From assembly GCA_016722465.1 (NCBI GenBank), contig JADKJC010000013.1, positions 930,001 through 994,000 on the forward strand: a DNA stretch of 64,000 bases, read 5' to 3'. How positions within the stretch are numbered: position 1 is the stretch's first letter; each line of letters begins with the position of its first letter. The notes beneath the pieces are model-generated. The model was not told the DNA's origin and made no database searches. It worked only from the letters and a program-made list of their open reading frames with translations. Below, piece after piece: positions 1-7,975 of the stretch. This DNA comes from Chitinophagaceae bacterium (lineage in GTDB: Bacteria > Bacteroidota > Bacteroidia > Chitinophagales > Chitinophagaceae). A program made the position numbers and the translations under genes.

Positions 1-14
1 GAAAGTTAGTAATT

Positions 15-1034
15 TCATTTGTTCAATTGCTGCCAGCTTATTTCACTTGCATTGAATTGTATGGCAATCTTTTTAAGGCTGTCCTTATCTTTAAACGCAA
101 TCACATTGCCGTTCATCGGGCCATGGATGGCATCACCCTGCAGCAAAAAGCTTTCGCTGGCTTTTACCAGGGAGTGTGCACCGGTAAAATCTGCCAGGTA
201 AATATCCTTTACCTGTTCCCTCTCAATCATCTTTGCTTTTGTAAAGGCCAGCAGGCAATGCAGGTCGTCAAACTTGTAAATTTTTCCCCTCCCTGTTACA
301 ATCTCGGCTCCGTATTTTGTATCGGTGATCGCCATCTTGCAGAAGTAACAATTATCCGTTCCGGCAACAATCGCTTCGGGACCGGTATTGCAACTCGTTA
401 ATAAAAACGGAAACAATAAAAGCACGGCAGCATTGGCTGTTGAAAATTTCTTCTTTGCCAGCTTATACCTTTTCCATTCCAGCACTACACAAAGCAGCAA
501 CAAAACACCGGCACCAATAAATATCCATCCGCCGGTATCAGGAATGGAATAAGCACCAAAATTGAGTAGCTGTTTAAAGCCGATGAGTGGCGGCTGGTAA
601 GCCATGCCCGGCACCACAATGGCAGCATTGGGATTCAGGTTGTGCCCATAATCATATTCCCATCGCCAGAAATCGTACATGGCCACAATACCAAACAATA
701 CAAAAGCACCGAACAAAATATTGAGCCAGCGCCTGCTGTTCATCAATGCGACCAATGCAAATGCCGCAGCAAAAAAAATGATGAGATAGGGCAATGCTGT
801 AAATTCAAAAAAATCCTCGTTGTGCAACGTTTTCATACCAATGTAATGGTTGAGCCCATTAATGATATCAACATTTCCTTTAAGCCCATTGGCGTGGATG
901 CTCAGGCTCAATCCTTCCGGGTATTGGGGTGCATCCAGGTCTATCCGCCAGATGGGCAGGAATAATACCACTACTAAACCAGCTGCTGCCAGTAAAAGCA
1001 GCAGCTTTGTTCCGGCACCAAGTTTTCCTTTCAT
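15..1034 (-). CDS. nosL: NosL copper chaperone fused to an N-terminal membrane domain
   Basis: NosL is the copper(I) chaperone thought to supply the copper centres of nitrous oxide reductase in the periplasm. The protein has 339 residues, about twice a normal NosL. Residues 1-190 form a membrane domain with about four helices (around 10-28, 83-98, 104-120, 170-187). A positively charged stretch (188-196), a hydrophobic stretch and LLTSC (Cys215) follow, which together look like an internal lipoprotein signal. The NosL domain begins after it, with the Cu ligand motif CYFCKM (Cys229, Cys232, Met234). It lies downstream of nosZ on the same strand. NosD/F/Y would be expected further left, outside the window. 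Family assignment of the C-terminal half is firm; the role of the membrane half is not known. Confidence 0.85.
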   Translation of the reverse strand: MKGKLGAGTKLLLLLAAAGLVVVLFLPIWRIDLDAPQYPEGLSLSIHANGLKGNVDIINGLNHYIGMKTLHNEDFFEFTALPYLIIFFAAAFALVALMNSRRWLNILFGAFVLFGIVAMYDFWRWEYDYGHNLNPNAAIVVPGMAYQPPLIGFKQLLNFGAYSIPDTGGWIFIGAGVLLLLCVVLEWKRYKLAKKKFSTANAAVLLLFPFLLTSCNTGPEAIVAGTDNCYFCKMAITDTKYGAEIVTGRGKIYKFDDLHCLLAFTKAKMIEREQVKDIYLADFTGAHSLVKASESFLLQGDAIHGPMNGNVIAFKDKDSLKKIAIQFNASEISWQQLNK

Positions 1035-1081
1035 ATTGTTTATATTAAAATCGTTTTTTCAAGGCTGGATTGAAAATGGAA

Positions 1082-1654
1082 TTATTTTTTTGCCGGTGGC
1101 AACAGCACTGCATCTACTACATGTATGATGCCGTTGGACGCAGGTATAGAAGCAATGATATGTGCATTACCATTGAGTGTAACCTTACCATCCTTTACGC
1201 TAACGGTAATGTTATCGCCATTTACCATACCAAGTGTTTGCCCATCAATAAAACTTTCTGCTTTGATGGTTGAAACAGTTACATGGTACTGCAGGATATT
1301 CTGCAGGTCTTCCTTTTTTTCATCTTTCATTAAACCTTCAACAGTGCCTGCTGGAAGTTTATTAAACGCATCATTGGTTGGCGCAAAAACAGTGAATGGG
1401 CCGGCATTGGAAAGAGAAGTAACCAGGTCGGCCTGTTTTAATGCTGCCACCAGCGTGGTATGATCTTTTGACCCTACTGCAATTTTCACCACATCTTTTG
1501 CAGATTCATCATCTTTTACAGCTTCCTGACCTCCGGCGGTAGTGGCCGCCTGTGTAGTATTGTCTGTGGTGGCATTGGTGGTTTCACCTGAATTGTTACA
1601 ACCCAATATTGCACCTGTAAGTATTGATGCGAAAATTATGATATGCTTTTTCAT
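1082..1654 (-). CDS. Fasciclin (FAS1) domain lipoprotein
   Basis: A 190-residue predicted lipoprotein. The ATG at 1654 is chosen because it gives MKKHIII followed by a lipobox ending in Cys19 (LGC); an upstream in-frame extension has no signal character. A low-complexity Thr/Ala/Asn linker (about 20-55) is followed by one FAS1 domain, recognisable from TTLVAALKQADLV, the PFTVFAPTNDAFNKLP segment and the HVVDAVLLPP end. FAS1 domains are usually adhesion or binding modules. The gene sits 47 bp upstream of nosL and downstream of nosZ on the same strand, so it may belong to the nos operon, but a role in N2O reduction is only inference. Confidence 0.85.
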   Translation of the reverse strand: MKKHIIIFASILTGAILGCNNSGETTNATTDNTTQAATTAGGQEAVKDDESAKDVVKIAVGSKDHTTLVAALKQADLVTSLSNAGPFTVFAPTNDAFNKLPAGTVEGLMKDEKKEDLQNILQYHVTVSTIKAESFIDGQTLGMVNGDNITVSVKDGKVTLNGNAHIIASIPASNGIIHVVDAVLLPPAKK

Positions 1655-2022
1655 GATAATTAATTTGTGATTAAGATTATTTTTTTTAGCCGGGCTGATT
1701 GCAGAAATCGACTTCAGTGGCGTCGCACTCTTGTACATTTTAATTCACCTCTTCGATTAAATGGAGGCGGTATTCACTTATTTAAACAACCTGCCTTTTT
1801 ACCTCACCCCTGCCCCTCTCCTTAAGGAGAGGGGTGAGAAGTAGGCACTTGCTAATCACTTCGCTTTAATAAGAGATGAATAAATAGCCATCAGTACAAG
1901 TGAGTGACACAACGATGTTAAATAGCCTTACAAATGCCGGTCACAAGAAATTTCAAATAACTATTTTAATAAAGCCAGCCGGTGTAAAATGAAAAAATGA
2001 CTCCACCGGCCAGCTTATATTT
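1655..2022. other. Intergenic region between the fasciclin gene and nosZ
   Basis: A 368-base stretch with no credible gene. Its only clear structure is the GC-rich palindrome at 1813-1834. I see no TAnnTTTG element on the minus strand that would clearly separate the fasciclin gene from the nosZ transcript. Confidence 0.6.
1803..1838. repeat. GC-rich palindromic repeat (REP-like)
   Basis: A perfect 22-base palindrome (1813-1834; arms CCCCTCTCCTT and AAGGAGAGGGG) with flanking CTCACCCC on the left and GGTGAG on the right that can extend the pairing. There is no T-run, so it is not a standard terminator. Short elements of this form are scattered in many Bacteroidota genomes (general knowledge); only one copy is in this window. 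Confidence 0.6.
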
Positions 2023-4023
2023 TTATTTGGCAGGTGCAGCTACTGTGCTGTCTGCTTTAGGATAATTTTTTCCTGTACTGAATGTAAGCGGCACATTGCT
2101 GCCTGCCGGTGATACCCGTAGGTAACCCTGCATTTCCTGGTGCAATGCACTGCAGAAATCGGTACAATAGAATGGGTACATGCCTGGTTTTTCAGCAATC
2201 CACTTTAGTGTTTGTGTTTCACCCGGCATGATAAGCAACTCGGCATTGTTGGCGCCTTTCATAGCAAAACCATGCGGCACATCCCAATCCTGTTCCAGGT
2301 TGGTAACGTGGAAGTATACCTCATCTCCAGCCCTTACACCTTCTATATTATCAGGCGAAAAATGTGACCGGATGCAAGACATGTACACGTGTACTTTAGT
2401 TCCCTCACGAACCACTTTTGTTGTTCCTTCTCCCTTGGATACATAAGGATTTGAATTCTCATCTATCTTAAAGAATTTAACCGATTTATTTTTTATCACA
2501 TCAGCAGCAACAGCCTGTGCATAGTGTGGTTCACCAATAGTGGGAAAGTCGAGTATCAACTGCATTTTATCGCCGCTGATATCATACAACTGAGCGCTTT
2601 GAGCAAGCTCGGGCCCTGTTGGCAGGTAACGGTCTTTTGTAATTTTGTTATAGGCGATCAGGTATTTTGCATTGGGTTTTTTGCTATCTCCACCTGGTAC
2701 GCATAAATGTCCAACGGAATAGTAAGTAGGTACCCTGTCCAGCACTTTCAAATCTGCAATACTCCATTTTACCACTTCGCTGGATACAAAGAAAGTAGTG
2801 TAGGCATTGCCCTTGCCATCAAACTCTGTATGCAATGGGCCCAGCCCTGGTTTTTTAACTTCACCATGTAATGCCGCATCATATTTAATTACAGGAATAC
2901 CTTCAAATTCTCCATCATAGGCTTTATCTGCAATGGCCTTTTGAATTTTATCAAAACTAAACACGGGTATTAATGCTGCCAGTTTACCGCTGCCTACTAT
3001 GTATTCACCGGTAGGGTCAACATCGCAACCATGCGGGGATTTAGGGCATGGGATGAAATAACAGATATCCTTCAGTTCTTTTGCATCCAGTATGGTTACT
3101 TCTGTTTTTATTTCAGATGTGGCAGAATGGGTTTTATCACTGTACACATTGTGTGCATATTTAACGGCCTGTTTTCTACCCTTTCCGGCCTTTAAATATT
3201 CTTCTGCCTTTTTCCAGTTCACTGCCATGATAAAATCCTTATCCCTTTGCGAAGCATTTACTTCCAGTAAGGTATTGGCCTGCTCTGTATTGTAGCAACT
3301 GAAGAAAAACCAGCCATGGGATTTTCCTTTACCGGCATGGCTAAGGTCGAAGTTTACACCCGGACATTTTATCTGGAAGGCAATATCCATTTTACCATCT
3401 TCCTTACCTACACTTATAAAACTGATGTATCCTTTAAAATTCTGTTTGTAGGTATTTATAGCAACATCGCCATTGGCATCATCGGGAGGCACACTGAATC
3501 TTGTACCTGCTACAACATACTCAGTGTTTTCAGTAATGAACGGTGAGCTATGGTTACCGGCACTGTTAGGCAATTCAATGATTTCATTAGTACGAAAAGT
3601 AGTCAGGTCGATCCTCGCTACCCTGGGCGTATTATTGGCATTGCCGAATATCCAGCGGCCATCAATTTCACCATTGGTTTGGGATAATTCGGTATGGTGC
3701 AGGTCATCCCAGGGAACAAAGCCATGAGAGGTATTCAGCATTGGCTTTGTTTCTTCACTGTATCCCCAGCCTTTTTCAGGGTCTACCGAAAATACGGGTA
3801 TCACCCTAAGCAATCTTCCGCTGGGCAATCCGTATGCGCTCATTTGTCCGCTGAAACCACCGGATACAAAATTGTAAAACTCATCGTATTTGCCGGGAGC
3901 AACATACGCTTTGGAGGCAGCATCTGCATTAACAGCAGTGCCTGCGTTCTTGGGTTTGCATGACTGCATCAGTAACATACTGAACACCAATCCTGCCAGC
4001 AGGCTGATCGTAATTTTTTTCAT
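2023..4023 (-). CDS. nosZ: Nitrous oxide reductase, clade II (Sec/lipoprotein type)
   Basis: NosZ reduces N2O to N2 in the periplasm with a CuA electron-entry site and the four-copper CuZ centre. The 666-residue protein has a lipoprotein-type signal (LLMQSC, Cys22) instead of a Tat signal, the mark of the clade II enzymes. CuZ-type His regions are visible in the propeller: DDLHHTEL, SHGWFFFSC, SPHGCDVDP, GPLHTEFDG, VGHLCVPGG and EPHYAQA. The C-terminal cupredoxin domain has PHGFAM and the CuA motif C-x3-C-x3-H-x2-M (Cys620, Cys624, His628, Met631). It is 31 bases downstream of the cytochrome c gene, probably one operon. Control by a Crp/FNR-family protein is suggested by the box at 4657-4668. 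Confidence 0.97.
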   Translation of the reverse strand: MKKITISLLAGLVFSMLLMQSCKPKNAGTAVNADAASKAYVAPGKYDEFYNFVSGGFSGQMSAYGLPSGRLLRVIPVFSVDPEKGWGYSEETKPMLNTSHGFVPWDDLHHTELSQTNGEIDGRWIFGNANNTPRVARIDLTTFRTNEIIELPNSAGNHSSPFITENTEYVVAGTRFSVPPDDANGDVAINTYKQNFKGYISFISVGKEDGKMDIAFQIKCPGVNFDLSHAGKGKSHGWFFFSCYNTEQANTLLEVNASQRDKDFIMAVNWKKAEEYLKAGKGRKQAVKYAHNVYSDKTHSATSEIKTEVTILDAKELKDICYFIPCPKSPHGCDVDPTGEYIVGSGKLAALIPVFSFDKIQKAIADKAYDGEFEGIPVIKYDAALHGEVKKPGLGPLHTEFDGKGNAYTTFFVSSEVVKWSIADLKVLDRVPTYYSVGHLCVPGGDSKKPNAKYLIAYNKITKDRYLPTGPELAQSAQLYDISGDKMQLILDFPTIGEPHYAQAVAADVIKNKSVKFFKIDENSNPYVSKGEGTTKVVREGTKVHVYMSCIRSHFSPDNIEGVRAGDEVYFHVTNLEQDWDVPHGFAMKGANNAELLIMPGETQTLKWIAEKPGMYPFYCTDFCSALHQEMQGYLRVSPAGSNVPLTFSTGKNYPKADSTVAAPAK

Positions 4024-4054
4024 TTGATTATATATTATAGTTTAGGTAAATGGT

Positions 4055-4531
4055 TTATTTAACTCCGTCATTCTTTCTCATGAATTCATACAATGCCCTG
4101 GCTTCATCATCACTTAAATTCTGATTGGGCATGCGCACTAAACATATCTCAAGCATCGCCTGTACTTTAGGGTCCTTATTGATCATCGCATCTGTATTGG
4201 TTGAAAAATTCATGATCCACTCTGCTGTATGGCGGCCAACTACGCCTTTCCATCCCGGGCCCACTAATTTTTCTTCTGTGAGTTTATGACAACTGCTGCA
4301 TTTAACACTATAGGTTTTTTCACCAGTACTGGCCAATGCCGCATCCAGTGTTGCAGGTATATCCACTTTGGTAAATTTCCCTTCGCCCCTGTTGGGATCA
4401 TAAGATGGGTTACCTGTCTCGGTTTTTTGGGCATCATAGGGATCTGCAGCAGCTTTATCTGCATCTGATTTGCCTCCGCCACAAGCTGCAAACAGGCAAC
4501 TTGCAGAAAGGGTGATTATCAGTTTTTTCAT
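4055..4531 (-). CDS. Monoheme cytochrome c lipoprotein of the nos cluster
   Basis: A 158-residue periplasmic, lipid-anchored class I cytochrome c. The lipobox ends in Cys17 (LFAAC), followed by a Gly/Asp-rich linker. The heme motif CSSCH is at 78-82 and the likely axial Met is Met134 in VRMPNQNL, followed by the usual C-terminal helix (DDEARALYEFM). It is the first gene before nosZ on the same strand. Clade II nos clusters usually carry such cytochromes (nosC1/nosC2) as electron donors to NosZ, and that is its likely role here. It is transcribed away from the shared intergenic space holding the FNR-type box. Confidence 0.93.
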   Translation of the reverse strand: MKKLIITLSASCLFAACGGGKSDADKAAADPYDAQKTETGNPSYDPNRGEGKFTKVDIPATLDAALASTGEKTYSVKCSSCHKLTEEKLVGPGWKGVVGRHTAEWIMNFSTNTDAMINKDPKVQAMLEICLVRMPNQNLSDDEARALYEFMRKNDGVK

Positions 4532-4602
4532 AATTGATTTTTTGAGTTTTTAAATTTTGATCCTGCAATTTTACTGTGCGGTTCTCCGGCAGTTTATGCG
4601 TT

Positions 4603-4610
4603 CAATCATA
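4603..4610 (-). promoter_or_regulatory. Possible -7 element for nosC-nosZ
   Basis: On the minus strand this reads TATGATTG, seven of eight positions matching the Bacteroidota -7 consensus TAnnTTTG. Its centre is 56 bases from the centre of the FNR-type box. Weak on its own. Confidence 0.35.
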
Positions 4611-4656
4611 CTTATAGGGTTTTCCGGCTAAATAAGTTAAGTTTACAGTGCCGTTA

Positions 4657-4668
4657 TGATAATAATCA
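4657..4668. promoter_or_regulatory. FNR-type box between nosC-nosZ and the crp-like gene
   Basis: TGAT-AATA-ATCA, extended by one base on each side to ATGAT/ATCAT. This is the inner core of the FNR/DNR/NnrR consensus (TTGAT-N4-ATCAA). It lies between two divergent transcripts and is about 55 bases from the centre of the -7 candidate on either side, roughly a -64 position. The same core recurs at 5370-5381 and, with GTCA as the right half, at 23594-23605. Confidence 0.65.
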
Positions 4669-4713
4669 TGTAAGGCACTTTCCAAAATCACCTCTTCCTT
4701 CCACCATCACTTA

Positions 4714-4721
4714 TAGTTTTG
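4714..4721 (+). promoter_or_regulatory. -7 promoter element of the crp-like gene
   Basis: TAGTTTTG, a full match to TAnnTTTG, 20 bases before the ATG at 4742. No good -33 TTTG is present, which fits an activator-dependent promoter. Confidence 0.55.
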
Positions 4722-4741
4722 ATCTTAGGTAAATTTTTACT

Positions 4742-5194
4742 ATGACGATAGATATTGATACACTGCTTACCATGGGAGCTGCTTACAAAAAAGTGAATGC
4801 CGGCGAAGCAATATTCCATGAGGGGGGTATCTGCTCATTTTATTATCAACTGGAAAGCGGTTCGGTAAAATGGGTGAATATTGGAGAAGAAGGAAATGAA
4901 TTTATACAAAATATGATTGAGCCCGGTGATTGTTTTGGTGAAATACCGTTGTTTGACGATTTGCCCTATGCTGCCAGTGCCATTGCCGAAATGGACAGTG
5001 TGGTGATCCGTTTGCACCGGTCAGAATTTCATCAACTCATTATGGAACGGCCTGACATTCATTTTAATTTTACTAAACTGATGGCAGAGCGGCTACGTTT
5101 TAAATTCATGCTGCTGAAAGAACTGTCTCAGCATGACCCGGAGCAAAGCATCAGCAAATTGTTATTTATTTCTTTTAGTAAAAGAAATAAATAA
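4742..5194 (+). CDS. Crp/Fnr-like cyclic-nucleotide-binding-fold protein lacking the HTH domain
   Basis: A 150-residue protein with the cNMP-binding beta-roll (about 10-115; CSFYYQLESGSVKWV, PGDCFGEIPLFDDLPYAASAIA) and the long dimerisation helix (about 118-145; LMAERLRFKFMLLKELSQHDPEQSISKLLF). It then stops, exactly where family members continue into the winged helix-turn-helix. No reading frame in the next 230 bases encodes a convincing HTH. It is divergent from nosC-nosZ and precedes the NO-stress genes. It could be a real sensor-only protein or a truncated regulator. Ligand unknown: the arginine that contacts cAMP is not evident. Confidence 0.85.
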   Translation: MTIDIDTLLTMGAAYKKVNAGEAIFHEGGICSFYYQLESGSVKWVNIGEEGNEFIQNMIEPGDCFGEIPLFDDLPYAASAIAEMDSVVIRLHRSEFHQLIMERPDIHFNFTKLMAERLRFKFMLLKELSQHDPEQSISKLLFISFSKRNK

Positions 5195-5369
5195 TCACCC
5201 TTTTACATTTTATCAATGCTCATCCATCCTGTTCTCATCAAATAATCATTCATGAATTTAAAAGTACCCACTCCTGCTATGTAAAAGCAATGGCGGTGGC
5301 AGCAGGAAATTAACTGCAACTACTCTTAATGTGGAAGTTTCCAAAATAAAAGCAACCACTTTTTGTTTA

Positions 5370-5381
5370 TGATTTCAATCA
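5370..5381. promoter_or_regulatory. FNR-type box upstream of the NnrS-like gene
   Basis: TGAT-TTCA-ATCA, the FNR/DNR inner core, centred at 5375.5. The -7-like element at 5405-5412 is centred 33 bases downstream, which puts the box near -42, the classical class II activator position. Confidence 0.65.
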
Positions 5382-5404
5382 CAACAATCCTTTTTACTAC
5401 TTAG

Positions 5405-5412
5405 TTACTTTG
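5405..5412 (+). promoter_or_regulatory. -7-like element of the NnrS-like/RIC operon
   Basis: TTACTTTG, seven of eight positions matching TAnnTTTG, 16 bases before the ATG at 5429. Confidence 0.4.
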
Positions 5413-5428
5413 CCAAAATAATTTTCCT

Positions 5429-6646
5429 ATGCCATTGTTGCTGCGGCGTTATACAAGGATCGCCTTACTCAACTTATTTTTTATTGCTGCCATTGGTGTG
5501 ATACTAAGATACAAGATCGCATATGCCCTGCCCTTTATTGATCAGAAAAATTTATTGCACGGACACTCCCACTTTGCGTTTGCCGGCTGGGTTACACATG
5601 CCATCATGCTGTTGCTCATCCACTACCTGGCTCAACAGCAGGGCGGGCGCATTGTAAAAAAATACCGCTGGGTATTGAATGCAAACCTCATCACTGCATA
5701 TGGCATGCTCATCAGTTTCCCTATCCAGGGCTATGGAATATTTTCCATCTTCTTCTCCACGTTATCCATATTTGTATCTTACGCTTTTGCCATTATGTTC
5801 TGGAAAGACCTGAACAGGCTGCCACTAAAAAAACTGGGCCATTGGTGGATGAAAGCAGCTTTAATTTTCAGTGCACTCTCCTCACTCGGTGCCTTTTCGC
5901 TGGCATTTATGATGGCCACAAAAAACCTGCACCAAAACTGGTACCTGGCAGCCGTATATTTCTTTTTGCATTTCCAGTACAACGGCTGGTTCTTTTTTGC
6001 CTGTATGGGCCTTGCTACTGTAAAATTTTTAAGCAATGTCCCTGTTGCTGTTCAAAAAAGAATATTCTGGTTGTTTGCGGGCGCCTGTATTCCTGCGTAT
6101 GTGCTGTCAGCTTTGTGGCTGCCAATTCCTTCGTGGAGCTATGTAATTGTAGTATTGGCGGCATTCAGCCAGTTGGCGGGCTGGTTGCTTACAATACAGC
6201 AAATGAAAAAACAACTGCCTGTCATCAGATCGGATACAGCGCCCGGTATTTTATGGATCCTATTACTTTCATGCATCGCATTGAGCATTAAACTATTGCT
6301 GCAACTGGGCTCCACCATCCCATCATTAAGCACGCTGGCATTTGGCTTTCGCCCCATTGTAATTGGCTACCTGCATTTGATATTGCTGGGTGTAATCAGT
6401 TTATTCCTGCTGGGCTTTATGATGGCAGAAGGCCTGATTGTACTGAAGCATACTGCACTCAAAGCAATCAGGATATTTGCAGGTGCCGTAGTCATCAATG
6501 AACTGCTGTTAATGATACAGGGTGTTGCCGCTATGACGTATACAGCTGTGCCCTTAATTGACCAACTATTGCTGATTGCAGCAATATTGCTTCTAACAGG
6601 AATTGTGTTGTTAAATATCAGCCAGCAAAAACAGAAGGTGACTTGA
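5429..6646 (+). CDS. 12-helix membrane protein resembling NnrS / heme-copper oxidase subunit I
   Basis: A 405-residue integral membrane protein with twelve predicted helices, the count of NnrS and of the heme-copper oxidase core. Histidines sit inside or at the ends of helices: His44, His46 and His48 at the start of helix 2 (LLHGHSHFAFAGWV), His181 in helix 6 (FLHFQYNGW) and His316 in helix 10 (GYLHLILLG). The adjacent His-His pair of helix 7 that binds CuB and heme in true oxidases is absent, so it is unlikely to be a complete oxidase or NO reductase. It lies 51 bases before a RIC-type nitrosative repair gene and behind an FNR-type box, so a part in NO defence or heme/NO handling is likely. 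The exact family is uncertain. Confidence 0.7.
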   Translation: MPLLLRRYTRIALLNLFFIAAIGVILRYKIAYALPFIDQKNLLHGHSHFAFAGWVTHAIMLLLIHYLAQQQGGRIVKKYRWVLNANLITAYGMLISFPIQGYGIFSIFFSTLSIFVSYAFAIMFWKDLNRLPLKKLGHWWMKAALIFSALSSLGAFSLAFMMATKNLHQNWYLAAVYFFLHFQYNGWFFFACMGLATVKFLSNVPVAVQKRIFWLFAGACIPAYVLSALWLPIPSWSYVIVVLAAFSQLAGWLLTIQQMKKQLPVIRSDTAPGILWILLLSCIALSIKLLLQLGSTIPSLSTLAFGFRPIVIGYLHLILLGVISLFLLGFMMAEGLIVLKHTALKAIRIFAGAVVINELLLMIQGVAAMTYTAVPLIDQLLLIAAILLLTGIVLLNISQQKQKVT

Positions 6647-6697
6647 ATCATAAAAACAATCCTGCAATCAGCACACCTTTATAAAAAATTATCAGTT

Positions 6698-7420
6698 ATG
6701 ACGAACATTGCAGAACAAACCCTCGCCTCCATCGTTACCGCACATCATCAAACAGTGCCTGTACTGGAAAAATACAACCTTGATTTTTGCTGTAAAGGCA
6801 AACGTACCCTTACACAGGCCTGCACAGAAAAAGGATTGTCAGTAGAAGAAGTACTGAAGGAACTGGAATCAACCACAGAAAGCAATGCAACAGTGCAATT
6901 TGCCGAGTTGAATGCAGAACAGCTGATACAGCACATACTGCTCCGTCATCATTTTTATGTAAAGCAAAGCATGCCCACCATACAGGAACATTTGACCAAA
7001 GTAGCCAATAAACACGGCGATCGGTTTCCCTATATGAATGAGGTATTGAATATTTTCATTCAGCTGAGAAATGAACTGAGCCTGCACCTGCAGAAGGAAG
7101 AAACAATACTGTTTCCAAGAATAAAAGAAGTAGCAGCACTCAGTCATTTCAATCAAAAGAAAAACATCGGCAGCAATTATATCTTTGGCCCGGTTAGCGT
7201 AATGGAAAGCGAACACGATGAAGCCGGAGAAGCCATGAGTAAAATAAGGGAGCTAACCAACAACTATACAGCACCGGAAGAGGCCTGCACAACTTTTAAG
7301 GTTTCATTGGCAGAGTTGAAAGAGTTTGAAGAAGACCTGCACAAACATGTTCACCTGGAGAATAATTTACTGTTCCCGATGGCAGAAAAAATGCTGGCAG
7401 CTGTAGCGTCTTCGCTTTAA
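6698..7420 (+). CDS. ric: RIC family iron-sulfur cluster repair di-iron protein (YtfE/ScdA/DnrN)
   Basis: A 240-residue cytoplasmic protein that helps restore iron-sulfur clusters after nitrosative or oxidative damage. The N-terminal ScdA_N (DUF542) domain carries the signature YNLDFCCKGKRTL (Cys31-Cys32). The hemerythrin-like domain supplies di-iron ligands: HHFYVKQSMP, LHLQKEETILFPR, ESEHDEAGEAM and HKHVHLENNLLFP. Length is normal. It follows the NnrS-like gene by 51 bases and probably shares its FNR-type promoter, a common arrangement for NO-responsive genes. Confidence 0.93.
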   Translation: MTNIAEQTLASIVTAHHQTVPVLEKYNLDFCCKGKRTLTQACTEKGLSVEEVLKELESTTESNATVQFAELNAEQLIQHILLRHHFYVKQSMPTIQEHLTKVANKHGDRFPYMNEVLNIFIQLRNELSLHLQKEETILFPRIKEVAALSHFNQKKNIGSNYIFGPVSVMESEHDEAGEAMSKIRELTNNYTAPEEACTTFKVSLAELKEFEEDLHKHVHLENNLLFPMAEKMLAAVASSL

Positions 7421-7427
7421 AATAAAA

Positions 7428-7831
7428 TCATAAAGCAGGCTTGCGGTTATCAATCAACTCTTTGTGTTTACCGTTATTGATGATCACAAATAAGATTGTG
7501 ATTGCCGGGTGCTGTAGTAGGCAAAAGGTTCTGCTGTGCTGCCGCCTGTTGTTTTACGTACCAGTTTTTCTTTGAACGAACGGGAAATGATGCCATTGAA
7601 ATTGGAAGTGATGATATCCTTTGTAAGAATGGGCAATTCATGGTATGATTTAAACTGGCTGTAGTAATCTGTAGTGGATTGTGCCAGTTTAAAAAGATGA
7701 TCGAGTTTTTGCTGACGGATCAGTTCCAGTTGTTCTGCAGGCAAAAACTGCTGCCGCCGCAATTCCTTCAGCACTTTGATAATACTGGTGCCCCTTATGA
7801 TATCAATTAAAAAAAAACGAAACCGCCCCAT
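7428..7831 (-). pseudogene. Truncated CapK/PaaK-like adenylate-forming enzyme (relic)
   Basis: The first roughly 115 residues of a phenylacetate-CoA ligase/CapK-family protein (normally above 400): MGRFRFFLIDIIRGT, then the signature RKTTGGSTAEPF, the phosphate-binding loop of the family. The frame closes at 7484. Directly after, another frame runs through about 20 codons ending in NNGKHKELIDNR before a stop at 7428, which resembles the Gly-Lys C-terminal end of adenylate-forming enzymes. This suggests a large internal deletion that left both ends of the gene. The C-terminal part of this reading is a guess; the N-terminal assignment is good. Confidence 0.6.
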
Positions 7832-7975
7832 GATGGTAAAATTTTGCATCCAAGCTGGGTTTAACAGCAACAATTATATTCTACAAACAAAAAGTATTTA
7901 GTATTACCGGAGACACGATTACACAACGTAATAATACATAAAATTAGTACTGCAACTGCTGAAGCTTACACAAAT

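Noticed and set aside
5195..5428. A frameshifted HTH domain after the Crp-like protein
   Set aside because: All three forward frames were read; none gives the recognition-helix pattern of the family (RQQIA-x-TG-x-E-T-x-R).
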